Shown here: one piece after another, positions 1 to 4,895 of the stretch
Layout of the letters: each line of letters opens with the position of its first letter
Numbering within the stretch: the stretch's first letter is position 1
Assembly: GCA_023245515.1 (NCBI GenBank)
Contig: JAHFKE010000063.1
Span: forward strand, 1-6,457
Direction: 5' to 3'
Source: Candidatus Levyibacteriota bacterium
Lineage (GTDB): Bacteria; Patescibacteriota; Microgenomatia; Levybacterales; UBA12049
Length of the DNA stretch: 6,457 nucleotides
Translations under genes and position numbers: made by a program
Notes under the pieces: model-generated
What the model was told of the DNA's origin: nothing
Database searches by the model: none
The model's input: the letters and a program-made list of their open reading frames with translations, nothing else

Positions 1-354
1 GACCCCAACGCGCTGGCCAACTTCACCGCCAACGTCAACAAGCGCTTCAGCGAAGAGGTGCGGTCGGTGTTCGGCGGGAACTACTTCATCAACCCGACGT
101 TCGCCTTCGGCAGCGTGCACCTGCCGCCCAATGTGGATCAGTCGATCAACTCGGCGATCAGCAAGCGCGCCGAGGTTTCGGGTGCGCAGGCCGATCTCCA
201 GAAGGCCCAGGTCGAAGCGCAGACCAACGAGGCCAAGCAGAAGGGCTACAACAACTGCCCGACCTGCGCGGAGATCGACAAGCTCCACGCGCTTCCGCCG
301 GGCATCACGACCTACGCGCCGGGTGCCCAGTCCGCGGTTCCGCTCGGGAAGTAA
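1..354 (+). CDS. SPFH/band-7 (prohibitin-like) protein, C-terminal part
   Basis: The reading frame is open from the first base and ends at TAA 352-354, so only the last 117 residues are present and the start lies upstream. The segment HLPPNVDQSINSAISKRAEV followed by an Ala/Gln/Lys/Glu-rich helix (roughly residues 40-80) is the pattern at the end of an SPFH domain, where a short strand is followed by a long coiled coil used for oligomerisation. SPFH proteins form membrane-associated ring or cage assemblies; the N-terminal membrane anchor expected for the family would be outside the window. After the helix comes an unusual NNCPTC (CxxC) pair and a Pro/Gly-rich tail. Codons favour G or C in the third position, unlike the genes at 1208-4239. 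The family call is from pattern memory; a phage or actinobacterial source is possible but not shown. Confidence 0.7.
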   Translation, partial: DPNALANFTANVNKRFSEEVRSVFGGNYFINPTFAFGSVHLPPNVDQSINSAISKRAEVSGAQADLQKAQVEAQTNEAKQKGYNNCPTCAEIDKLHALPPGITTYAPGAQSAVPLGK

Positions 355-363
355 GGAGGATAG

Positions 364-693
364 ATGAGAGCCGTACTGGCTCTTGTGGTGATCGGCGCCA
401 TTCTCGGTGCAGCCGGACTGGCAGTCTGGCTCCTCAGGGGTTTGCGTGACGATGCCCGTTCTAGGGCTCTTCAAGCAGCCAGGTGGGTGGATTTTCACCA
501 CACAAAGGATGAGATCACCTACGTGGGTGTCCACAAGATCGCAATCTTCCGCGGGGAAACGCTCGAACTTGAGCGCCAACTCGTCAGGGAGATCTCGACA
601 ACCGCCCGGGACTACACCCAGCAGCTCTTCGCTGCAAGGGCAGAAGCCTGGTCGCGAGCGATCGACCTGAATAACCCGTCACTCATGCAGTGA
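364..693 (+). CDS. Small single-span membrane protein, unknown function
   Basis: This 109-residue protein begins at ATG 364, preceded by AAGGAGGA (353-360), which overlaps the stop of the SPFH gene. The 9-base gap suggests one transcript and translational coupling. Residues 4-24 (VLALVVIGAILGAAGLAVWL) are a clear hydrophobic span followed by Arg and Asp residues, consistent with an N-terminal anchor. The rest is soluble and charged, with a predicted helical stretch near residues 70-100 (LERQLVREIS, then an Ala/Arg-rich run). I do not recognise a family. Its partner in the operon is an SPFH protein, so a role as a membrane accessory to that assembly is possible, but this is inference from position only. 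Composition is GC-rich like its upstream neighbour and unlike what follows. Confidence 0.75.
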   Translation: MRAVLALVVIGAILGAAGLAVWLLRGLRDDARSRALQAARWVDFHHTKDEITYVGVHKIAIFRGETLELERQLVREISTTARDYTQQLFAARAEAWSRAIDLNNPSLMQ

Positions 694-698
694 CAAAC

Positions 699-706
699 AA
701 GGAGGT
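699..706 (+). promoter_or_regulatory. Orphan Shine-Dalgarno sequence
   Basis: AAGGAGGT lies 5 bases after the TGA of the preceding gene, as good as the site at 353-360. No ATG, and no open GTG or TTG frame, follows at a usable distance: the nearest GTG frame reads GTG-TGT-AAG-TAA. The sequence becomes AT-rich immediately after. It looks like the start signal of a third gene of the GC-rich operon whose body is missing. Confidence 0.5.
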
Positions 707-742
707 GTGTAAGTAAGCACAAATTTTCGTAGTTAGTAACAA

Positions 743-855
743 GGAGAAGGACCTGATGGTGAAAAGAAAAATGAGATGCGAATGCCCAACGGCAAAGCCC
801 AGCGGATTCATCCGCAACTCATTCTTCAATTCAAACAAACCACAGGTCCTTTTCC
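743..855 (+). ncRNA. Long fold-back element (candidate structured RNA)
   Basis: The arm GGAGAAGGACCTG (743-755) pairs with CAGGTCCTTTTCC (843-855) over 13 positions with a single G-U. Inside it, AATGAGATGCG (770-780) pairs with CGCAACTCATT (813-823) with one mismatch. Two smaller hairpins fit in the apical part: TGCC-CAAC-GGCA (783-794) and GCGGA-TTCA-TCCGC (802-815). The second of these overlaps the inner stem and would compete with it. The outer 5' arm contains the ribosome-binding site of the ORF at 756. It could be a structured RNA, a self-regulating leader, or a remnant of a mobile element. I could not match it to tmRNA, RNase P RNA or SRP RNA. No strong promoter is visible just upstream. 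Confidence 0.4.
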
Positions 856-890
856 ATGCCCGAAAATCAGACAAGCCCCCAAATTCCTAA
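756..890 (+). CDS. Possible 44-residue basic protein
   Basis: ATG 756 is preceded by AAGGAG (741-746) at a normal distance, and the frame closes at TAA 888-890. The product starts MVKRKMRCECPT, has a CxC pair at residues 8 and 10, is rich in Lys, Arg, Asn, Ser and Pro, and has no membrane span. I do not recognise it. The ribosome-binding site lies within the 5' arm of the fold-back element and the first codons directly follow it, so translation would be off when the stem forms. Alternatively the ORF is a chance reading of a structured RNA. Both readings are open; length and composition alone do not prove coding. Confidence 0.3.
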   Translation: MVKRKMRCECPTAKPSGFIRNSFFNSNKPQVLFHARKSDKPPNS

Positions 891-913
891 TTGCTAAGCT
901 GCTTTTTGAGGCT

Positions 914-947
914 CCCACAAACTAACGCTCGAGCGACTTTTTGTGGG
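914..947. repeat. Hairpin with nested palindrome
   Basis: CCCACAAA (914-921) is the exact complement of TTTGTGGG (940-947). Between them sits the perfect 10-bp palindrome CGCTCGAGCG (926-935), flanked by four unpaired bases on each side. There is no T-run after the 3' arm, so it is not a standard terminator. It may belong with the structured element at 743-855. Confidence 0.5.
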
Positions 948-1026
948 GATTAGATGCAACTGTTGTTAAAGGCGTGCTTGTTGGAATACTCAGTCTTGCC
1001 CTCCGTGAAGAGGTGTAAGTACAACC

Positions 1027-1130
1027 TCATTGCGAGGAGGTCCTGCCTGCCGGCAGGCAGGATGACGAAGCAATCTCGAGATATGTATTGGTGTTAGAGA
1101 TTCCGCGCTTCTTACAGTCGCTTGCAATGA
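1027..1130. repeat. Dispersed palindromic repeat, MITE/REP-like, decayed
   Basis: The ends TCATTGCGAG (1027-1036) and CTTGCAATGA (1121-1130) are inverted copies at 9 of 10 positions. Further in, GAAGCAATCTC (1067-1077) opposes GAGATTCCGCGCTTC (1097-1111), which pairs apart from a 4-base bulge. The words ATTGCGAG, GACGAAGCAATCTC and GCAATGACGG match a palindromic repeat I remember from many bacterial genomes, including candidate-phylum bacteria; this is recollection, not a search. It ends 11 bases before the promoter proposed for the S1 gene. Confidence 0.6.
1041..1062. repeat. Perfect 22-bp palindrome nested in the larger repeat
   Basis: The half-site TCCTGCCTGCC (1041-1051) is followed at once by its exact complement GGCAGGCAGGA (1052-1062), with no spacer. 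It interrupts the left arm of the repeat at 1027-1130: the right arm has no matching segment. This suggests one repeat landed in another, or that the palindrome grew locally. Confidence 0.75.
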
Positions 1131-1141
1131 CGGTGACAAAT

Positions 1142-1172
1142 TTGACATTGGAAATTACATGGGAGGTATGAT
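1142..1172 (+). promoter_or_regulatory. Probable sigma-70-type promoter of the S1 gene
   Basis: A perfect -35 box TTGACA (1142-1147) is followed after 19 bases by TATGAT (1167-1172). The spacer is longer than ideal. An overlapping TATACT (1172-1177) is a poorer fit by distance. A start near 1179 would give a leader of about 30 bases containing the ribosome-binding site GAAAGGA (1195-1201). Confidence 0.45.
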
Positions 1173-1207
1173 ATACTTCCCTTATCTTATTTTTGAAAGG
1201 ACTATGA

Positions 1208-2293
1208 ATGGCTTCAGATACAACAACTAATACGTCAACAAGAGGGTCTTTAATGGCTCAGCTTCTTGAAAAGCACAAAACTGCTTTTGTCGGCCTCAAA
1301 AAGGGTGAATCAGTCAAGGCAAAGATCACAAAGCTCACATCAGGCGAAATCCTCGTTACCATGGGTGCAAAGACTGATGCCTATGTGCTTGAGAAAGATA
1401 AAAGAATCCTCCATAACATTCTCTCCAAGTTCAAGGTAGGGGATGAGGTCGAAGTAAACGTGCTTAATCCCGAATCTGAAACGGGTCAACCCATCGTATC
1501 CCTTCGCCGCTATCTCGGACAGATCGCATGGAAGAAGCTGGAAGAACTCCAGAAGAGCAAAGAGCAGATTGAGGTCAAGGTCGCAGAGGCTGCTAAGGCA
1601 GGCTATGTTGTTGACACGGACTTTGGTATCTCAGGATTTCTTCCAAATTCCCACACCTCCCAACAGCTTGCAGTTGGTGACGCAGTCAAAGCCACCGTTT
1701 TAGAATTTAATAGAGAAGACAATAAAATCATCTTCTCCCAGAAGCCTACGATGACTGAGGAGCAGCTTCTCGAAGTTATGAAGAAGTTTAAGGTAGGACA
1801 GACGGTTAGCGGCAAGATAAGCAACGTGGTTCCTTTTGGTATCTTTATTGCTTTGCAGGACGGTGTTGAGGGATTTGTCCATATCTCTGAAGTATCATGG
1901 GATAAGGTGGACAACCTGTCTGACCTCTTTAACGCAGGAGACAAGGTAGAAACCGTTATCACCAAGTTTGATAGAGAGACCCGCAAGATAAGTCTTTCTA
2001 TAAAGCGATTGACGCTTGATCCTTTTGATAAGCTAGTTGAAGACTTCCCAGTAGACAAGAAAGTAAGCGCAACGGTTCTGAAGGTTGAAGAGGCAGGCGT
2101 GCTGCTTTCCTTTGATGGTGTAGGCGAAGATGCAAAGGATGTTGAGGGCTATATTAAGAAAGAAAAGATTCCACCAACTGTGACCTATGTCGTTGACCAG
2201 AAGGTAGAAGTTGTTGTTTCAGAGCATGACAAGAGAAGGCACCGCGTCTATCTGACGCCTGTTCTGAAAGAGAAGCCAATCGGTTATCGTTAG
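1208..2293 (+). CDS. rpsA: Ribosomal protein S1-like protein with four S1 RNA-binding repeats
   Basis: S1 proteins bind single-stranded mRNA and help load it on the 30S ribosomal subunit. This 361-residue protein shows four S1 (OB-fold) repeats at about residues 33-101, 118-178, 196-268 and 283-353. The third is the most canonical, with FGIFIALQDGVEGFVHISEV, a GDKV turn, and an FDRETRKISLSIK ending. Repeats 1, 2 and 4 are more divergent; the fourth carries an insertion around GEDAKDVEGY. Proteobacterial S1 has six repeats and about 557 residues, so this is a short form, as in many Gram-positive and candidate-phylum bacteria. ATG 1208 is chosen because GAAAGGA lies 6 bases upstream; an internal ATG at 1253 lacks this. 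A short polar Ser/Thr-rich N-terminus precedes repeat 1. The next gene starts 20 bases after its stop, suggesting co-transcription. Confidence 0.9.
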   Translation: MASDTTTNTSTRGSLMAQLLEKHKTAFVGLKKGESVKAKITKLTSGEILVTMGAKTDAYVLEKDKRILHNILSKFKVGDEVEVNVLNPESETGQPIVSLRRYLGQIAWKKLEELQKSKEQIEVKVAEAAKAGYVVDTDFGISGFLPNSHTSQQLAVGDAVKATVLEFNREDNKIIFSQKPTMTEEQLLEVMKKFKVGQTVSGKISNVVPFGIFIALQDGVEGFVHISEVSWDKVDNLSDLFNAGDKVETVITKFDRETRKISLSIKRLTLDPFDKLVEDFPVDKKVSATVLKVEEAGVLLSFDGVGEDAKDVEGYIKKEKIPPTVTYVVDQKVEVVVSEHDKRRHRVYLTPVLKEKPIGYR

Positions 2294-2313
2294 TTTGATG
2301 CTCCCGTATTTTT

Positions 2314-2844
2314 ATGGCAGAGTCTGAATCTCGTCGCCACCCTAGCCCCAAATTTGTTGATCAAATTCAGTCTTTAATGACTCCCGAAGAATTACTTAAT
2401 GAAACGAGGTTTGAGAACCCTGAAATTATCGTGCCTGAAATCTATCCCGATTTTGATTCCCTTCTTGCGGAGCGTGACAGGATCCGCACCTTACGCCTTC
2501 TACCCATAAAGGATGATGAAAATAATGCATACTATCACTCTCAGCCGAAAGAGCAGCTTGTTAATACAATCCACGGATATACCAAGGAGGGGCCGTTCGC
2601 TCTCAAAGATAATAGCTATCCTTATTTGTTATCTAAGGATGTGGGTCAGCAAGTTCTCTGGATAAGAGATAGACAAGCGCCGCGCCGCTTGATAGCCGAG
2701 AGCCTTGTTGGTTATGTACAAGATACAGGCTTGGGTATTGAGGATATCATTCTTTTTGAGCGGTCGAAAAAAGCGGAGACGTCTCTTGTGAGAGGAACAG
2801 TTTCTGAAGTCCGGCATGTGCACGTATGGACAAGGAGAGCTTAA
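2314..2844 (+). CDS. DUF3605-like protein of unknown function
   Basis: This 176-residue soluble protein has no signal peptide or membrane span. The N-terminal 60 residues are acidic and polar. The C-terminal half shows a recognisable spacing: SYPYLL (101-106), QQVLWIRDR (112-120), IILFER (145-150) and a terminal HVHVWTRR (168-175). This resembles what I remember of DUF3605: an (D/N)xPY motif, then a hydrophobic strand ending in a Trp and a charged residue, and a closing HxHV motif. The match is distant and from memory. No catalytic role is established for that family; the paired His could bind metal, which is speculation. It lies between the S1-like gene and radA on the same strand. No good ribosome-binding site precedes ATG 2314, so translation may depend on coupling to the upstream gene, or the true start may be an internal ATG such as 2377. 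Confidence 0.75.
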   Translation: MAESESRRHPSPKFVDQIQSLMTPEELLNETRFENPEIIVPEIYPDFDSLLAERDRIRTLRLLPIKDDENNAYYHSQPKEQLVNTIHGYTKEGPFALKDNSYPYLLSKDVGQQVLWIRDRQAPRRLIAESLVGYVQDTGLGIEDIILFERSKKAETSLVRGTVSEVRHVHVWTRRA

Positions 2845-2863
2845 GCTTTTTATCAGATTAAGG

Positions 2864-2872
2864 TGTTATAAT
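2864..2872 (+). promoter_or_regulatory. Extended -10 promoter of radA
   Basis: TGTTATAAT fits the extended -10 consensus (TG, one base, TATAAT). No good -35 box lies at the right distance, which an extended -10 can tolerate. Transcription is expected near 2879, 2 bases before ATG 2881, so the message would be essentially leaderless. Confidence 0.55.
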
Positions 2873-2880
2873 TGATGAAC

Positions 2881-4239
2881 ATGAAAGCAAAAATGAGAAC
2901 CTCTTTTGTCTGTCAGGAATGCGGATATGATACACCCAGTTGGATGGGAAAATGTCCCGAATGCGGTGCATGGAATTCTCTAAAAGAGTTCAAAATTCAA
3001 AATGCAGAGCAGAAAGCAGGGGGTACTATCGGAGCCGTTTTGAACGATGCAAAACCTCAGAAACTTCAAGATATTGTATATTCAGATAAGTCGAGGATTC
3101 AAACTAAATTGCAAGAATTGAACACAGTTCTTGGAGGAGGAATCGTCAAAGGTTCGGCATCGCTTATAGCGGGTGATCCGGGTGTTGGAAAGTCTACGTT
3201 GCTTTTACAATTGGCGTTAAGTCTCGCAAAAGACGGCAAAAAAATTTTGTATGTTTCGGGGGAAGAATCGGTTGAGCAAGTAAAGATGCGGGCGGTGAGA
3301 ATTAAGAATAAAGAAGTAGGAATTAAGAATAAAGAAGATGATGAGAATTTATTTTTAATTTCACTGACTGATACTGACGCCATCGTTGGACAGATTGAAG
3401 AGATGAAGCCGGAGCTCGTGATTGTTGATTCTATTCAGACGATCGAGTCGCAGAATGTGGCGGGGCTTTCGGGATCTGTCGGGCAGGTCAGGTACGGCGC
3501 ATTACAATTTGTCCGTTGTGCTAAGCAGAACAATATTCCGGTTATTCTCGTGGGCCACGTTACCAAAGAGGGGATGGTGGCAGGGCCGATGGTGCTTTCT
3601 CACATGGTGGATACAGTGCTCTTCTTGGAAGGTGAGAAATTCGCCAAGACAAGAATTCTGCGAAGTCTGAAGAATCGCTTCGGCCCGGTAGATGAAGTGG
3701 GAATATTTCTGATGGAAGAAGACGGGATGATTGAGGCTACGAATCCTGAGCAGCTATTCTTAAGTGGTGGAAAGGACGATGTGCCCGGTAGCGTGCTTGT
3801 AGCGACGCTAGAGGGTTCAAGAGCGTTCCTAGTCGAGATACAGGCACTTGTCGTGTCTACGAGGCTTCCTATGCCACGTAGGGTGGTATCGGGAATTGAT
3901 GGACGACGTGTCGAATTGCTTCTTGCGGTACTTCAGAAGCATTGTCGTCTGCCTCTTGATACGGTGGACGTTTTCGTTAATGTGGCCGGAGGTCTTAAAT
4001 TATCAGATCCTGCAATAGATCTGGGTATCTGCCTTGCTGTCTATTCCAGTCTCAATAATGTCACGCTGACCAAGACCGTAGGTATTGCAGAGGTTGGTTT
4101 GTTGGGTGAGCTTCGCATGGTGAACGGTCTTGAAAAGAGAGTCAAAGAGGCGGGAAAGCTAGGATTTAAGAGTGTTATTACGGCTAAAACGCACAAGTCT
4201 TTGAGAAGTGTCATAGAGGGGCTGGGGTTTAAGGGCTAA
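2881..4239 (+). CDS. radA: DNA repair protein RadA (Sms)
   Basis: RadA is a RecA-related hexameric ATPase that drives branch migration during recombination and repair. From ATG 2881 the product has 452 residues, close to the family's usual length. It has an N-terminal four-Cys zinc finger (Cys 11, 14, 25, 28), Walker A GDPGVGKST (98-106), Walker B LVIVDS (179-184), the RadA-specific KNRFG motif (264-268), and a C-terminal Lon-protease-like domain from about residue 300, which in RadA acts as a scaffold rather than a protease. The frame also allows TTG 2872 and ATG 2875. I prefer 2881 because the first Cys is then residue 11, as I remember for E. coli RadA, and because TATAAT ends 8 bases upstream. 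An AAGGTG at 2860-2865 could serve ATG 2875 on longer transcripts. A short repeated insertion lies at residues 140-153. Confidence 0.95.
   Translation: MKAKMRTSFVCQECGYDTPSWMGKCPECGAWNSLKEFKIQNAEQKAGGTIGAVLNDAKPQKLQDIVYSDKSRIQTKLQELNTVLGGGIVKGSASLIAGDPGVGKSTLLLQLALSLAKDGKKILYVSGEESVEQVKMRAVRIKNKEVGIKNKEDDENLFLISLTDTDAIVGQIEEMKPELVIVDSIQTIESQNVAGLSGSVGQVRYGALQFVRCAKQNNIPVILVGHVTKEGMVAGPMVLSHMVDTVLFLEGEKFAKTRILRSLKNRFGPVDEVGIFLMEEDGMIEATNPEQLFLSGGKDDVPGSVLVATLEGSRAFLVEIQALVVSTRLPMPRRVVSGIDGRRVELLLAVLQKHCRLPLDTVDVFVNVAGGLKLSDPAIDLGICLAVYSSLNNVTLTKTVGIAEVGLLGELRMVNGLEKRVKEAGKLGFKSVITAKTHKSLRSVIEGLGFKG
3299..3337 (+). repeat. 21-bp tandem duplication inside radA
   Basis: An 18-base sequence occurs at 3299-3316 and again, unchanged, at 3320-3337, a period of 21 bases or seven codons. 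It encodes two IKNKE units (RIKNKEVGIKNKED) between the Walker A strand region and Walker B. The reading frame is kept. Confidence 0.85.
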
Positions 4240-4265
4240 GGGTTTTTCGAGAGGATTTGCAAAAA

Positions 4266-4334
4266 ATGCTTGCAGGCTCAATAGAAGTAGGAGTCCCTGC
4301 CCAAGACGCCTACCTCAATTCAACTTACAAGCAT
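4266..4334 (+). other. Fold-back sequence just downstream of radA
   Basis: An outer stem ATGCTTG (4266-4272)/CAAGCAT (4328-4334) encloses an inner hairpin GTAGGAGTC (4287-4295)/GACGCCTAC (4305-4313), 8 of 9 pairs, with loop CCTGCCCAA. No T-run follows, so it is not a simple terminator; it could be a radA 3' UTR structure. The rest of 4240-4456 is unstructured to my eye and holds no convincing gene. Confidence 0.35.
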
Positions 4335-4456
4335 CGTTGCTCTACTTCAACTCAAAAGACAAACTCCTTTACGTGCTTAAAGCTTACAATCACACAATGC
4401 ATGAAAAACATTGATCTGTCAATTAGAAAAATATATTTTAGCCTCGATCATTTTTC

Positions 4457-4486
4457 TTGACAAAAATAATGCCTTTAATGTATTTT
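4457..4486 (+). promoter_or_regulatory. Promoter of the candidate small RNA
   Basis: A perfect TTGACA (4457-4462) is followed after 18 bases by TATTTT (4481-4486), a 4/6 match to the -10 box that keeps its first two bases and last T. The predicted first base is 4493, which is exactly the first base of a hairpin. Confidence 0.5.
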
Positions 4487-4492
4487 TGAGTC

Positions 4493-4600
4493 GGTATTTA
4501 GTTTTATTCCTGCCTGAAGGACTAAATGCCTTTTATCCTAAGAGCATTGCTTCTCGTACTAAAATTTATTAGACAGTAACGAAAGCGATGCTCTTTTTTT
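4493..4600 (+). ncRNA. Candidate small RNA, about 108 nt
   Basis: The stretch runs from the predicted transcription start to the end of a terminator T-run. It opens with a hairpin, GGTATTTAGT (4493-4502) pairing with ACTAAATGCC (4521-4530) over ten positions with one G-U, around an 18-base pyrimidine-rich loop containing TCCTGCCTG. A 10-base linker follows, then the terminator hairpin. No ORF or ribosome-binding site is present on this strand. Its 3' end meets the stop codon of the convergent gene at 4599-4751. I do not recognise a known RNA family. The alternative is that only the terminator is real and it ends long radA transcripts. Confidence 0.45.
4541..4600 (+). terminator. Rho-independent terminator
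   Basis: The arm AGAGCATTGCTT (4541-4552) pairs with AAGCGATGCTCT (4583-4594) over 12 positions with one G-U. Further pairing is possible as CGT/ACG (4555-4557/4579-4581) and ACT/AGT (4558-4560/4575-4577). A run of seven T follows (4594-4600). On the opposite strand the hairpin is not followed by a T-run, so it mainly stops plus-strand transcription. Confidence 0.8.
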
Positions 4601-4751
4601 AGGCTAACCTCACAGGAATATTTAAGCCCAACTCATTTAGCTTCTTAAATTGCTTACGACCCCATTTGACGTACATCTCCTGCTGATATTCAGCCAGGGT
4701 TTTAGGCTCGTTTTTCTTAATTAATCTCAGAAGAAACCTTACAAATCTCAT
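4599..4751 (-). CDS. Small basic protein, 50 residues, unknown function
   Basis: On the minus strand ATG 4751 opens a 50-residue frame ending at TAA 4601-4599. The N-terminus MRFVRFLLRLIKK is a short amphipathic basic helix, followed by PKTLAEYQQEMYVKWGRKQF and a Lys/Leu-rich end closing in NIPVRLA. The composition is protein-like: aromatic and charged residues alternate and there are no long low-complexity runs. No ribosome-binding site precedes it. Instead a promoter (4763-4791) places transcription start only a few bases before the ATG, the same arrangement as radA and the gene at 5083. The N-terminal helix could touch the membrane. I have a vague memory of similar short proteins in candidate-phylum genomes but cannot name a family. 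It converges on the terminator at 4541-4600. Confidence 0.55.
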   Translation of the reverse strand: MRFVRFLLRLIKKNEPKTLAEYQQEMYVKWGRKQFKKLNELGLNIPVRLA

Positions 4752-4762
4752 ATATTAAATCA

Positions 4763-4791
4763 ATACTAGCACAGCTATTTTTCTTTGTCAA
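4763..4791 (-). promoter_or_regulatory. Promoter of the 50-residue minus-strand gene
   Basis: Read on the minus strand, TTGACA (4791-4786) is followed after 17 bases by TAGTAT (4768-4763), a 4/6 match that keeps the first two and last bases of the -10 box. The ATG begins 11 bases after the -10 box, so the leader would be about 5 bases with no ribosome-binding site. Confidence 0.55.
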
Positions 4792-4846
4792 CCTATAACA
4801 ATCCCATGGACAAAAAGTTCTAGGCCCATAGGAAATTGATATCAAC

Positions 4847-4868
4847 TTAGATTGTCATATCAATCTAA
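4847..4868. repeat. Inverted repeat at the left of the repeat block
   Basis: TTAGATTG (4847-4854) and CAATCTAA (4861-4868) are exact complements around six bases. A 10-bp palindrome TTGATATCAA (4836-4845) lies just left, and the inverted pair AAAAAGTTAT (4868-4877)/ATAACTTTTT (4892-4901) just right. Together they make an operator- or origin-like start to the repeat block. Confidence 0.6.
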
Positions 4869-4886
4869 AAAAGTTATTCAAAAAGA

Positions 4887-4895
4887 TGTGGATAA
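4887..4895 (-). promoter_or_regulatory. Perfect match to the DnaA box
   Basis: The minus strand reads TTATCCACA, the E. coli DnaA-box consensus, at 4895-4887. Near matches TTATCCATG occur on the plus strand at 4932-4940 and 4955-4963, and TTATCAAAA on the minus strand at 4899-4907 and 4968-4976. A single perfect 9-mer can be chance; its place in an AT-rich repeat block gives it weight. Confidence 0.45.

Noticed and set aside
743..947. tmRNA, RNase P RNA or SRP RNA
   Set aside because: I looked for the tag frame and T-arm of tmRNA, the conserved P4 bases of RNase P RNA and the apical loop of SRP RNA and found none.
954..1097. ORF starting ATG 954 through the palindromic repeat
   Set aside because: It mostly translates the dispersed repeat (RRSCLPAGR, MTKQSRD), a common false protein, with no ribosome-binding site.
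1603..2058. Minus-strand 151-residue ORF inside the S1 gene
   Set aside because: It is the antisense of a well-supported S1 coding frame, with Ser/Leu-rich shadow composition.
4257..4460. 67-residue plus-strand ORF after radA
   Set aside because: No ribosome-binding site or promoter, random-looking composition, and it runs across the fold-back region at 4266-4334 and almost into the -35 box at 4457.
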